From: Kiloniella sp. EL199
GTDB lineage: Bacteria > Pseudomonadota > Alphaproteobacteria > Kiloniellales > Kiloniellaceae
Assembly (NCBI RefSeq): GCF_900313065.1
Contig: NZ_OMPU01000005.1
Location: forward strand, 10,224-74,223
Direction: 5' to 3'
Length of the DNA: 64,000 nucleotides
Shown: piece after piece, positions 1 to 7,524 of the stretch
Numbering within the stretch: the stretch's first letter is position 1
How the letters are laid out: every line of letters begins with the position of its first letter
The notes under the pieces: model-generated
Seen by the model: the letters and a program-made list of their open reading frames with translations, nothing else
Database searches by the model: none
Told to the model about the DNA's origin: nothing
Made by a program: the position numbers and the translations under genes

Positions 1-410
1 GGGCCTGCCCTGACCATCTGTGACAGCGTGGAGTTTTGAGTTCAGGCCTCCCTTTGTCCGGCCAATACGCCGGGGAACATCCCCTTTTTTAGCAGACTGG
101 CTGCGGTGCGGTGAGCTCTGAGGTGTGTCGCATCAATCATGAGCGTATCCGGCTCTCCTGTCTCACTCGACAAGGTACTGAAAATGCGGTCAAAGACACC
201 CAGACGGCTCCACCGGACGAAACGATTGTAAAGCGTCTTGTGCGGACCATAATCCAGAGGAGCGTCACGCCAACGTAGCCCGTTGCGGATGACGTGAATG
301 ATCCCAGAAACAACTCTCCGATCATCAACACGCGGGACGCCATGGGATTGGGGAAAACAACACTCTATTCGAGAAAGTTGCCTTTCGGTAAGCCAAAAAA
401 GATCACTCAT
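1..410 (-). CDS. IS5-family transposase (OrfA plus start of OrfB, frameshifted), partial
   Basis: OrfA runs from 410 to 42 (122 residues) and has the DUF4096-type N-terminal domain of IS427-group transposases: an LTERQL start, then GLRWRDAP and the LYNRFVRW segment. Its end reads MIDATHLRAHRTAASLLKKG. A -1 shift at an A6G4 run (81-90) changes the frame to KKGDVPRRIGRTKGGLNSKL, the usual opening of OrfB, which carries the DDE catalytic domain. OrfB stays open to base 1 and continues outside the window. The canonical slip site and the absence of other damage suggest a functional, recently active copy. Confidence 0.85.
81..90 (-). other. Programmed -1 frameshift slippery run (A6G4) of the IS5-family transposase
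   Basis: On the minus strand this reads AAAAAAGGGG. Upstream the OrfA frame is conserved. Downstream conserved OrfB sequence appears only in the -1 frame, while OrfA would end some 13 codons later. Two-frame fusion by slippage on such a run is the known expression mode of IS427-type elements; that it works here is inferred. Confidence 0.7.
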
Positions 411-476
411 AGAACACCTCCAAAAGGAAGTGAATCACAAATTAAACTATATGGGTATCCCTAAAAATTAATAGGT

Positions 477-842
477 CCTGAGCCTAAATATCGTTTCAGG
501 GTTCTGCTAGGTGAGATGCGTGAGCGTTTAAGGGACATTATTCGCCAAAGCTGTGAGGAAATGGGTGTCTGTATTGTTAAAGGCGTTCTTTCCACGGATC
601 ATGTCCATATGTTTTTGTCGATCCCTCCACATCTGTTTCTGTCAAATGTTATGCAACGAATCAAAGGGCGCTCATCTCGTGAAATTCAGATGGAATTATC
701 CCGAGCTTGGAAAACGATACTGGGGACGACGTTTCTGGGCGAGGGGTATTTCTCTACAACAAGCGGAAATGTAACCGATGAGATCATATTACTGTATCTG
801 GAGTTACGCTCCTCACGCAAACCTACCGACATCTGTCAGTAG
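477..842 (+). pseudogene. Remnant of an IS200/IS605-family TnpA (Y1 HUH transposase)
   Basis: The translation from about 483 (PKYRFRVLLGE) enters the IS200/IS605 TnpA family without the first 20-30 residues, so the 5' end is missing. The HUH motif is present as DHVHMF, followed by the family segments QRIKGRSSREIQ and GNVTDEIILLYLE, the latter carrying the likely catalytic tyrosine. Between about 694 and 747 the homologous reading (YPELGKRYWGRRFWARG) lies in the +1 frame, so two compensating indels have scrambled an internal block. Truncation plus double frameshift make it a non-functional remnant. No TnpB partner is visible. Confidence 0.8.
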
Positions 843-970
843 CGGTTAGTATTATCTGGTTTTTGCAAATGTAGATACTGAGAATATAATGATTTAGGAT
901 TGTTGATACAATCTGGTTGGATGTCTATAAGTGAGAATAAGAATTATAGGAATTCAATTAGGAAATGAGT

Positions 971-1771
971 ATGCTGTCTTATCAGGTGAAAAACACACTT
1001 ACCCGGATGTTATTTAAGGGTGATTTTTTTGAGATCATTTCAAAAATTAAAAATCGCGTGCTCTATTCTAATACAGATAAAATTAGTAAAGAAAATGAGG
1101 TGTACTTAGAAAAGGAAGCTCAAAGTATTTCTAGCTTTATTGATGGAATTGACCCAGTTTTAGCAGAAGAAACCCAACAAAAAGTTGAAGAAATAAGAGT
1201 TAACGGCAAAAAGACCCTGGAAAAAATCTATTATGATCTCGGAGGTGGGGGGGCTTATGATCTTCTTTATTTCTTAATCCGATATCTCAAGCCTGCTGTC
1301 GTCGTAGAAACCGGTGTTGCTTCTGGGTATTCATCCTACGCTTCTTTGGAGGCATTAGAGGCCAACAAGTCTGGGATGTTATACAGTTCCGATTTTCCTT
1401 ATTTTCGGTTGAAAAATCCTGAACAATACATAGGTATTATTGTTCCTGAAAAGCTGAAAAAAAATTGGAAATTATATATCAAAGGGGATAGGCAGAATTT
1501 GCCCTCAATTTCATCTCAGATAAATAGGATTGATATATTCCATTATGATTCAGATAAAAGTTATAATGGGAGAAAATTTGCGATGTCCTCTCTCGATGAG
1601 AAATTCACTCAAGATTCTGTAATTATAATGGATGACATTCAAAATAATGATTTTTTCTTTGATTATGTTCGGGAAAGAAAAATTTCTGATGTGATAATAT
1701 TCGAGTTCGAGGGTAAATTTCTAGGGATGTGGATGGGAAATAACGTAACCCAGAAACTTATCAAAAAGTAA
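971..1771 (+). CDS. Class I SAM-dependent methyltransferase (Methyltransf_24/CmcI-like)
   Basis: About 266 residues. A SAM-binding Rossmann core begins near residue 105 (VVVETGVASGYSSY), and a later acidic segment (DIFHYDSDKSYNGRK, then VIIMDDIQ) resembles the metal-site region of the Methyltransf_24/cephalosporin-hydroxylase-like group. It probably O-methylates a sugar. Two ATGs are available, 965 and 971. AGGAA at 960-964 is contiguous with the first but 6 bases from the second, so 971 is chosen. It is the first of three plus-strand genes following the transposase remnants, and is AT-rich. The substrate cannot be told from sequence. Confidence 0.7.
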   Translation: MLSYQVKNTLTRMLFKGDFFEIISKIKNRVLYSNTDKISKENEVYLEKEAQSISSFIDGIDPVLAEETQQKVEEIRVNGKKTLEKIYYDLGGGGAYDLLYFLIRYLKPAVVVETGVASGYSSYASLEALEANKSGMLYSSDFPYFRLKNPEQYIGIIVPEKLKKNWKLYIKGDRQNLPSISSQINRIDIFHYDSDKSYNGRKFAMSSLDEKFTQDSVIIMDDIQNNDFFFDYVRERKISDVIIFEFEGKFLGMWMGNNVTQKLIKK

Positions 1772-1779
1772 TTCATATA

Positions 1780-2904
1780 ATGACAGCAATATTTCATGTG
1801 ATAACGAGTTTAGATGAGGGTGGCGCTGAAAGAATGTTGACGAGAGTTGCTGTAAATGGCGTCGCCGAATTAAGCAATCAAAAACAGGTTGTTATCTCGT
1901 TGAAAGGCTTGGGGATCTATGGAGAAGAGCTTGTTAAAAATGGTGTGGAAGTTTTTTCATTAAATCTTGATAAAGGAAATCGGGTCGCTGCACTTTGGAA
2001 ACTATATAAAATTTTTCAGAAATATAAACCAGTTATGGTTATGACTTGGTTGTATCATGCAGATTTTATTGGTTCGATATTTAGTATTTTCTTTGGTGTG
2101 AAGAGTATTATCTGGAACGTACGTTGTTCTAATATAGATTTTTCAAAATACTCAAAATTAACATGGTTACTTGTGATGATTCTGTCCTATTTTTCACATA
2201 TACCTAAAGCCATAATCGTCAATAGTAAAGTCGGTCAAAAAGAACATGAGAAGCTTGGATATCAACCGAAGGAATGGATTTACATTCCGAATGGCTTTGA
2301 TGTTGATGAATTTTCTCCCGACGCTAGTTTGAGACAACAAGTCAGGAAAGAACTGGGTGTTGGAGAAAATGCCGTAGTTGGTATTATCGCTAGGACGGAT
2401 CCTCAGAAAGATTACGATACTTTTTTAAAAGCATCTGTATTACTCGCTAAAAAAGAAAAATCGGTTAAATTTCTTTTAGTTGGAAAAGGCACTGATAAGC
2501 TTTTAATCCCTGAGGAGCTTAAAGATATTGTAATATGCTTAGGCGCCAGAAGAGACGTGGCAGCCTTGTTACAAGGCATGGATATTTTTGTTTTGAGTTC
2601 TGCCTATGGTGAGGGCTTTCCTAACGTTTTGGGAGAAGCTATGGCTGTTGGTGTTCCTTGTGTGACAACTGATGTTGGCGATGCTGCAGAGTTAGTACAA
2701 GGAATCGGCGAAATAGTTGAGCCTCAAAAAGCGGAAATGTTGAGCTCGACTATTGAGGATCTTTTAGCTGAAGGGAAAGACGGACTTTCAAGAAGGGTAA
2801 CTTTGGGGCGAGATAGAATTGTCAACTGTTATTCAATAAGTCATATTACAGACCAATACTTGAACGTTTATAATTCAGCTTTAGGCGATAGTAATGGTAA
2901 CTAA
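1780..2904 (+). CDS. GT4-family glycosyltransferase
   Basis: A 374-residue GT-B enzyme that would transfer a sugar from a nucleotide donor onto a glycan acceptor at the cytoplasmic face of the membrane. The N-terminal domain has the GGAERML acceptor-side motif. The C-terminal donor domain has the GT4 E-x7-E signature as EGFPNVLGE (Glu278 and Glu286). It starts 8 bases after the methyltransferase stop and overlaps the next gene by 11 bases, so the three plus-strand genes form one operon. Donor and acceptor are unknown. Confidence 0.88.
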   Translation: MTAIFHVITSLDEGGAERMLTRVAVNGVAELSNQKQVVISLKGLGIYGEELVKNGVEVFSLNLDKGNRVAALWKLYKIFQKYKPVMVMTWLYHADFIGSIFSIFFGVKSIIWNVRCSNIDFSKYSKLTWLLVMILSYFSHIPKAIIVNSKVGQKEHEKLGYQPKEWIYIPNGFDVDEFSPDASLRQQVRKELGVGENAVVGIIARTDPQKDYDTFLKASVLLAKKEKSVKFLLVGKGTDKLLIPEELKDIVICLGARRDVAALLQGMDIFVLSSAYGEGFPNVLGEAMAVGVPCVTTDVGDAAELVQGIGEIVEPQKAEMLSSTIEDLLAEGKDGLSRRVTLGRDRIVNCYSISHITDQYLNVYNSALGDSNGN

Positions 2905-3790
2905 TTATGAAAATATTGTGGGCCAGGCTCTTTATGCCAGTAACCAAAAGGGCATAAAGAAGTTTCTACCTTTAGATTATCGTTTGGCCATTAAAAAGGG
3001 CACTTTAATTTCCAGAACATACAAACAGTATTTTGATAGAAAAAAAGCCTTAAAAGCTTCTTCTCCCAGTCAAACTATTCCTGATTGCGGCGTGACTGCC
3101 TTAAAGGGTGAGAAACTACCCTACTGGGAAGAGCTTGTTGATTATTGGTCAGGCTGGACTGAAAAAGAAATTAATAAAAAGAAGAACTCCACGGGTAAAT
3201 ATCGTAGACACTTGGCTGAGGCAAAAGAGTTATTAGCACATGAAAATACCCGCAACTTTGCCCTTAGTGATGAACTTTTAAAGATTGTTGGAAAGTATTT
3301 GGGGACTGCAGCAAGCTTTTCTAATGCTGGATTATGGTGGGGTAAAAAACAAGAAAGGTATGCAGGGAGCCCTGGGTTTCATTTAGATTCTTTGGATACA
3401 TCTTGTGTAAGAATTTACGTTTATCTCAGCACCGTGGAGAAGGAAAACGGCCCTCTCTGCGTGATTCCCCAAGAAGAGTCAAAGAAGTTTGTTAAGCAGA
3501 CGGGCTACTTAGGGAATACGATACCCGATAATGATGTTTATCAGGTGATTTCTGAGGATAAGCTTGAAGTTCTTACGGGGGCTCGTGGCAGTGTTTTTGC
3601 TGCTGATACTACAAAGTGTCTTCATTATGGAAGTAGGTGTACAGGCGGAGATAGAATTGCGCTTATTTTCACCTATGCTAGTTATCATAATTTTGATGAT
3701 AACAGTAAAGTACTACGAGAAATCTCTTTACCCGAAAGACCCAGTAACTTGCAAAAGTTAGCCTTGAAACACTTTTCATATCCATCTTGA
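2894..3790 (+). CDS. Phytanoyl-CoA dioxygenase (PhyH)-like Fe(II)/2-oxoglutarate oxygenase
   Basis: 298 residues with the complete facial triad of the family: His163-x-Asp165 (GFHLDS), distal His244 (KCLHYG) and the 2-oxoglutarate-binding Arg254 (GGDRIAL). Such enzymes hydroxylate or otherwise oxidise small molecules; inside a glycan locus the likely target is a sugar or an acyl or amino-acid decoration. A second PhyH-type enzyme lies at 15487-16278. The 3' end overlaps the convergent glycosyltransferase gene by 15 bases, leaving no room for a terminator between the two operons. Confidence 0.8.
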   Translation: MVTNYENIVGQALYASNQKGIKKFLPLDYRLAIKKGTLISRTYKQYFDRKKALKASSPSQTIPDCGVTALKGEKLPYWEELVDYWSGWTEKEINKKKNSTGKYRRHLAEAKELLAHENTRNFALSDELLKIVGKYLGTAASFSNAGLWWGKKQERYAGSPGFHLDSLDTSCVRIYVYLSTVEKENGPLCVIPQEESKKFVKQTGYLGNTIPDNDVYQVISEDKLEVLTGARGSVFAADTTKCLHYGSRCTGGDRIALIFTYASYHNFDDNSKVLREISLPERPSNLQKLALKHFSYPS

Positions 3791-4879
3791 ATTTGGGTGT
3801 TTTAAGGACTTTAAAAAATGGGAATAGGCGTATTCCAAGGTGAATTCCTTTGGAATACTGTTTAACTGGGCTAGGTTTTTTTCCTTTGGCTGAATTGCAT
3901 TAACTTTAGTTATGAAATCGTCGCCAAAAGAGGCGATTTGGAGTTGGTTTTGATCTTCGAGTAGATCTTTAATATCCTGGACACCGCCAGATTCCTTTGT
4001 CGCAATGCAGGGAGTCCCGCAGCAAAGAGCTTCTAAAAGTGCATTTGGCATACCTTCCCAGCGGGAAGGCATAAGGAAGCAATCTGCTAACCTATAATAT
4101 GTCCAAGGATTGTCGGTATTCTTTAAGAAATGAACCCGATTGTTTTCTGAAAGTTCGTCAACACGAGATTTGAGGCTTGTCTCTTCTGGTCCATCGCCAA
4201 TGAAGAGAAAAGATATATCCTTTTTAATTAAGGGGATGATTTCTATAAAACGGTCAAATCCTTTTTGCTCAACAAAGCGACCAGAGAGAACAGCCAGAAT
4301 TTTTGATGATTTAATAAAATTATTTGATTTAAATGAGTACTCGCGAATCTTACGATCATCCACTGGATTGTAAAACAAAGTCAGAGAGTCTTTTGGAGTG
4401 TTCAACCGATCCTCAAACTCTTTTTTCATTCGTTTTGATGTCACAAAAACTTTATCGGCCCGTTTGTATAGAAGATTGTATAGGAAACGCTTCAGCCAAG
4501 GGTATTTCGAATTATCAATAAGCACTGAGAGGAGATTAGCTTCTCGTACAATCACTTTAGAAGAGAAAAAGTGCGACATAAAAAGAATGGCTAAGTTAAC
4601 ATAGCCTAAAGTTGATAAGACATAATCGCCTTCCAACTTTTTGATCGTCATAAGTAGAGGCAATAGTGCATATAATAAACGCGGCTTCTTTAACCGGATT
4701 ATTTTTATATTTTCATTAAGATCCCGAATTTCATTATCATCTTCCTGAATTACGACGAGTGTAACTTTTATACTATCTTCTGCTAACCTATTCATAAGAT
4801 TAACAGCCACTCTTTGTGCACCCCCGATTTTTAGGTTAGGTAAAATGACGATAAATTTTAATGTAGTTGCTTTTCTCAA
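3776..4879 (-). CDS. GT4-family glycosyltransferase
   Basis: 367 residues. The N-terminal GT-B domain opens with LPNLKIGGAQRVA. The donor domain carries the GT4 signature EGMPNALLE with Glu275 and Glu283, then GTPCIATKESGG. It is the last gene of the long minus-strand train. The start is a TTG only 6 bases after the upstream stop; there is no ATG before residue 28, which would remove the first beta-strand. Translation is therefore probably coupled to the preceding glycosyltransferase gene. Its 3' end overlaps the convergent PhyH gene. Confidence 0.87.
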   Translation of the reverse strand: MRKATTLKFIVILPNLKIGGAQRVAVNLMNRLAEDSIKVTLVVIQEDDNEIRDLNENIKIIRLKKPRLLYALLPLLMTIKKLEGDYVLSTLGYVNLAILFMSHFFSSKVIVREANLLSVLIDNSKYPWLKRFLYNLLYKRADKVFVTSKRMKKEFEDRLNTPKDSLTLFYNPVDDRKIREYSFKSNNFIKSSKILAVLSGRFVEQKGFDRFIEIIPLIKKDISFLFIGDGPEETSLKSRVDELSENNRVHFLKNTDNPWTYYRLADCFLMPSRWEGMPNALLEALCCGTPCIATKESGGVQDIKDLLEDQNQLQIASFGDDFITKVNAIQPKEKNLAQLNSIPKEFTLEYAYSHFLKSLKHPNSRWI

Positions 4880-4885
4880 TGAATT

Positions 4886-6022
4886 CTATTTTGCTAATTT
4901 ATTGTATATATTAGATATTTGTGAGATATGACTATCTAATGCGTAGTACTTTTGGGTGTGATTCTGGGCCTGTAAGATAATTTGTTCTTTAAGGGTGGCT
5001 TGTGTTTCTAGTTGGATGATTTTGGATGTAAAATCTTCAATGTTATCGACCTCGCAGAGTAAACCGGTCTCTGAGTCTTTTACTATTTCTTTATGACCAC
5101 CAGCATTGGCTGCAACAACAGGTAACCCTATCATCATTGCTTCTATTAAGGTCCGCCCAAATGCTTCTACGGCGCAAGGTGCGATCAGATAATTTGATTC
5201 TCTAAAAAGGGCTTCAACTTCAGAAGTAAAACCAAAGAAGTGTACGTTACTTGATACACCTAAGCTTGATGCGAGTTCTTTTAAATCCGGGGTAAGATGC
5301 TCTTGGTCAGGGCCGACAATAAAACCATGTATCGGTCTATCAATTTTCTTAGACAAAGAATGCACAATCTTAATAAATAAATCTGGCTTTTTATAAGAGA
5401 CCAGCCGCCCAATAAATGTAAGAACTATGGCCGATTTAGGGATATTTAGTTGTGATCTTAACGAGGTATTTTTTTTCTTTTTGGTAGGAGTGCGAACTTC
5501 AATCGGATTATGAATCGTTTGAATTTTTGTTCCTTTTCCACGCCTTATAGAAGTTTCAACGGCTCTGGATATAGAGATAATTTTATCGGATAAAAATGGA
5601 ACAGCATGCCAAAATGGAGAGTGGGATTTGGGAAGGGCTCTTTGGTGCCAGATAAACTTGTTCGGCATACAAAGACGGCTCAACGACCATGTCAAATTAA
5701 CCCGGATGTCATTGCCATGAATTATGTTTATGTTTGAGCTTTTTAAGTACTTTCTGATAGGTTTTGCTGACCTAGCTGCATCGGCCAGAATTTTTAGCGG
5801 AGACGGGGTGGTTCCAGCATAATGAGGAATAGGTAAGAGAGTGTATTCATACCCCTCCCTATCAAGAAAATCTGATAGAGGTCCTTCTTCGTGTACGACG
5901 ATAAAAGGTTTAAACTTTGTTGTGTCTAAATGCCTTATGAGGGTCAATGTAGAAATGTGACTACCGCCAACAGAATCCCCAATAAATGGAAATGCTATGT
6001 TGGTTACCATATTCTGACTCAT
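4886..6022 (-). CDS. GT4-family glycosyltransferase
   Basis: 378 residues with a GT-B fold. The N-terminal half contains VGGSHISTLTLIRHL and IHGNDIRVNLTWSL. The donor half has IVLTFIGRLVSYKKPDLF and the E-x7-E signature as EAFGRTLIE (Glu286 and Glu294), followed by GLPVVAANAGGHKEIV. It sits in tandem with the next GT4 gene, 6 bases apart, suggesting two consecutive sugar additions. AAGAG lies just upstream of the ATG. The sugar specificity cannot be predicted. Confidence 0.88.
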   Translation of the reverse strand: MSQNMVTNIAFPFIGDSVGGSHISTLTLIRHLDTTKFKPFIVVHEEGPLSDFLDREGYEYTLLPIPHYAGTTPSPLKILADAARSAKPIRKYLKSSNINIIHGNDIRVNLTWSLSRLCMPNKFIWHQRALPKSHSPFWHAVPFLSDKIISISRAVETSIRRGKGTKIQTIHNPIEVRTPTKKKKNTSLRSQLNIPKSAIVLTFIGRLVSYKKPDLFIKIVHSLSKKIDRPIHGFIVGPDQEHLTPDLKELASSLGVSSNVHFFGFTSEVEALFRESNYLIAPCAVEAFGRTLIEAMMIGLPVVAANAGGHKEIVKDSETGLLCEVDNIEDFTSKIIQLETQATLKEQIILQAQNHTQKYYALDSHISQISNIYNKLAK

Positions 6023-6049
6023 AGGCTCTTAGAACTGCATTTCAACACA

Positions 6050-6751
6050 TCAGCGTTTGGCAACAAAAAGATGTCGAGGAACTGGAGAGACACTGGTCGG
6101 GAATTCTCCTAAGTAATCTATTTCGGTGAACCCAATACCCTTTAAATGCTCTTCAATCCATGTCCGGCTGTCAGGAGCCATAAATTCTAATTCCTTTGCC
6201 CAGTTTTTGGACTCTTCCTCTGGTTGCCCTGTGTCAAAAACAAGTGCTTTTTTGGTACGTTTTGCCAAGGAGAACAGCATTTTTTCTGCCTGCTCTTGGC
6301 CATAAAACCTTACCCAGTGGTGAAAGATGGATAAGCAAACAGTCACATCTGTTTGAGGGAAATTTTCAATACTTTCAGCATCGAGAGTAAGTTCTGAAAA
6401 AGCGACGTTGTTGATACGGTTTATGGCAGCTTTTGCCTTTGCAGCCATGATCTCTGATCTATCATTATCAATGCCAATGCAATAACCTCCCTTTTCTGCA
6501 AGCCGGAAGGTGAAATAGCCTTGATTACATCCCAGATCTAGAGAGGAGGGCGTTTCAAGGCCTTCTAATGAACGCTTTATAGCCTCGTATCTGTCATGAC
6601 AGGCCCTTAGATCTTTAGCGCGATCGTCTTTGAAAGGGTTTGGTTGGTATTCATGGGTTAATTTCAGACAGGATTGGATACAGAGACGAACTCTTAAAAG
6701 AAGAAGGCTAGAATGGAACAGAAAATAGTTCGCAATATCTTTAAATTTCAT
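6050..6751 (-). CDS. Class I SAM-dependent methyltransferase
   Basis: About 233 residues. SAM motif I is LDLGCNQGYFTFRLAEKG near residue 71, followed by an acidic GIDND motif II; the rest is a compact Rossmann-like domain. An upstream TTG at 6766 is in frame, but the ATG at 6751 has AAGG at suitable distance (CCAAGGTTTCTTATG), so it is taken as the start. It lies between the P-loop kinase and the two GT4 genes. It probably methylates a glycan or its precursor. Confidence 0.75.
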   Translation of the reverse strand: MKFKDIANYFLFHSSLLLLRVRLCIQSCLKLTHEYQPNPFKDDRAKDLRACHDRYEAIKRSLEGLETPSSLDLGCNQGYFTFRLAEKGGYCIGIDNDRSEIMAAKAKAAINRINNVAFSELTLDAESIENFPQTDVTVCLSIFHHWVRFYGQEQAEKMLFSLAKRTKKALVFDTGQPEEESKNWAKELEFMAPDSRTWIEEHLKGIGFTEIDYLGEFPTSVSPVPRHLFVAKR

Positions 6752-6849
6752 AAGAAACCTTGGCAATAAGAGAGAATTCTTCGAATGTATATATTGATAG
6801 GGAGTTGTAAGGCAATGTTTAGTTACGCTTTAAGCTGGGAGATTCTAAA

Positions 6850-7503
6850 CTAAATACGCAAAAAATCGATCAGTTTTGTTTTGATTGGGTCACTTATTTC
6901 TACATTCAAGTTCAGTGAATGGATTTGAACATTTCTATTGAGTAAATACTCATGGATTATCTGCTGGATTTCATAGGCTTTCACATAGCTCTCTGATGAA
7001 ACTGAATAGTCAGATCTTCTGTCAGTTTTTTTTTGCCGCTCTAAATAACGTTCCAGCGCAGTCTCTATATCTACCGTTACAATCACAACTTTATCGGGAA
7101 GGGGGATTAAGTGTAATAGCGCTTTAAGGAGCGAAAGGTCTAACTTGGTACCGCCATATTCTGCTGGAAATGATAATAACGGTTGTAGGATACCAGAATC
7201 TCTTAACACAGCATTTTCTTTTGCGGGCCTGGAATTTAGACTAGCTAATCTGTAGGCGACTTTTGAAATTATCCACCAACTGTTTTTAAAGCTTTTAGGC
7301 TTGAGGAATAGGGATGGATAATAAACCAAGAACCCAAGGTAAAGCCTTGTTAAGGATGAGAAAAAGTACAGCTTTTGGGGCGCTTCAGGCCAGCGTTCAG
7401 CAATACCGGAACATTCTACTTGGTTTTCAATTGAATTTATTAAGGTACTTTTACCTACGCCGGGTAAGCCGATGATTTCTGTGTACGGTAAATTTGTTTT
7501 CAT
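6850..7503 (-). CDS. P-loop nucleotide-binding protein, kinase-like
   Basis: 217 residues beginning almost directly with a Walker A motif (EIIGLPGVGKSTLINSI). A later basic helix (ALERYLERQKKTDRRSDY) resembles the lid of nucleoside- or thymidylate-kinase-like enzymes, and a DxE pair follows VVIVTV. The fold points to phosphoryl transfer to a small molecule or carbohydrate; no family can be named with confidence. It is 21 bases after the asparagine-synthase-like gene and about 98 bases before the methyltransferase, one of the larger gaps in the train. Confidence 0.55.
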   Translation of the reverse strand: MKTNLPYTEIIGLPGVGKSTLINSIENQVECSGIAERWPEAPQKLYFFSSLTRLYLGFLVYYPSLFLKPKSFKNSWWIISKVAYRLASLNSRPAKENAVLRDSGILQPLLSFPAEYGGTKLDLSLLKALLHLIPLPDKVVIVTVDIETALERYLERQKKTDRRSDYSVSSESYVKAYEIQQIIHEYLLNRNVQIHSLNLNVEISDPIKTKLIDFLRI

Positions 7504-7524
7504 TTACTGAGTATTCCCCGCCCC

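Larger units (their letters stand above)
1..476 (-). mobile_element. IS5-family (IS427-type) insertion sequence, partial
   Basis: This is the upstream end of an IS5-family element whose other end lies beyond the left edge of the window. It is identified by its two-frame transposase. The outer right end is not fixed: no terminal repeat can be confirmed without the other end. It must lie between the transposase start at 410 and about 477-483, where sequence related to an IS200-type TnpA begins. The element therefore seems to sit against, or inside, the 5' part of that older transposase gene. Boundary confidence is low; element identity is good. Confidence 0.75.

Noticed and set aside
516-842. 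An intact 108-residue transposase-like reading frame
   Set aside because: Family-conserved residues switch frame between about 694 and 747 and the N-terminus is missing, so it is a remnant, not a gene.
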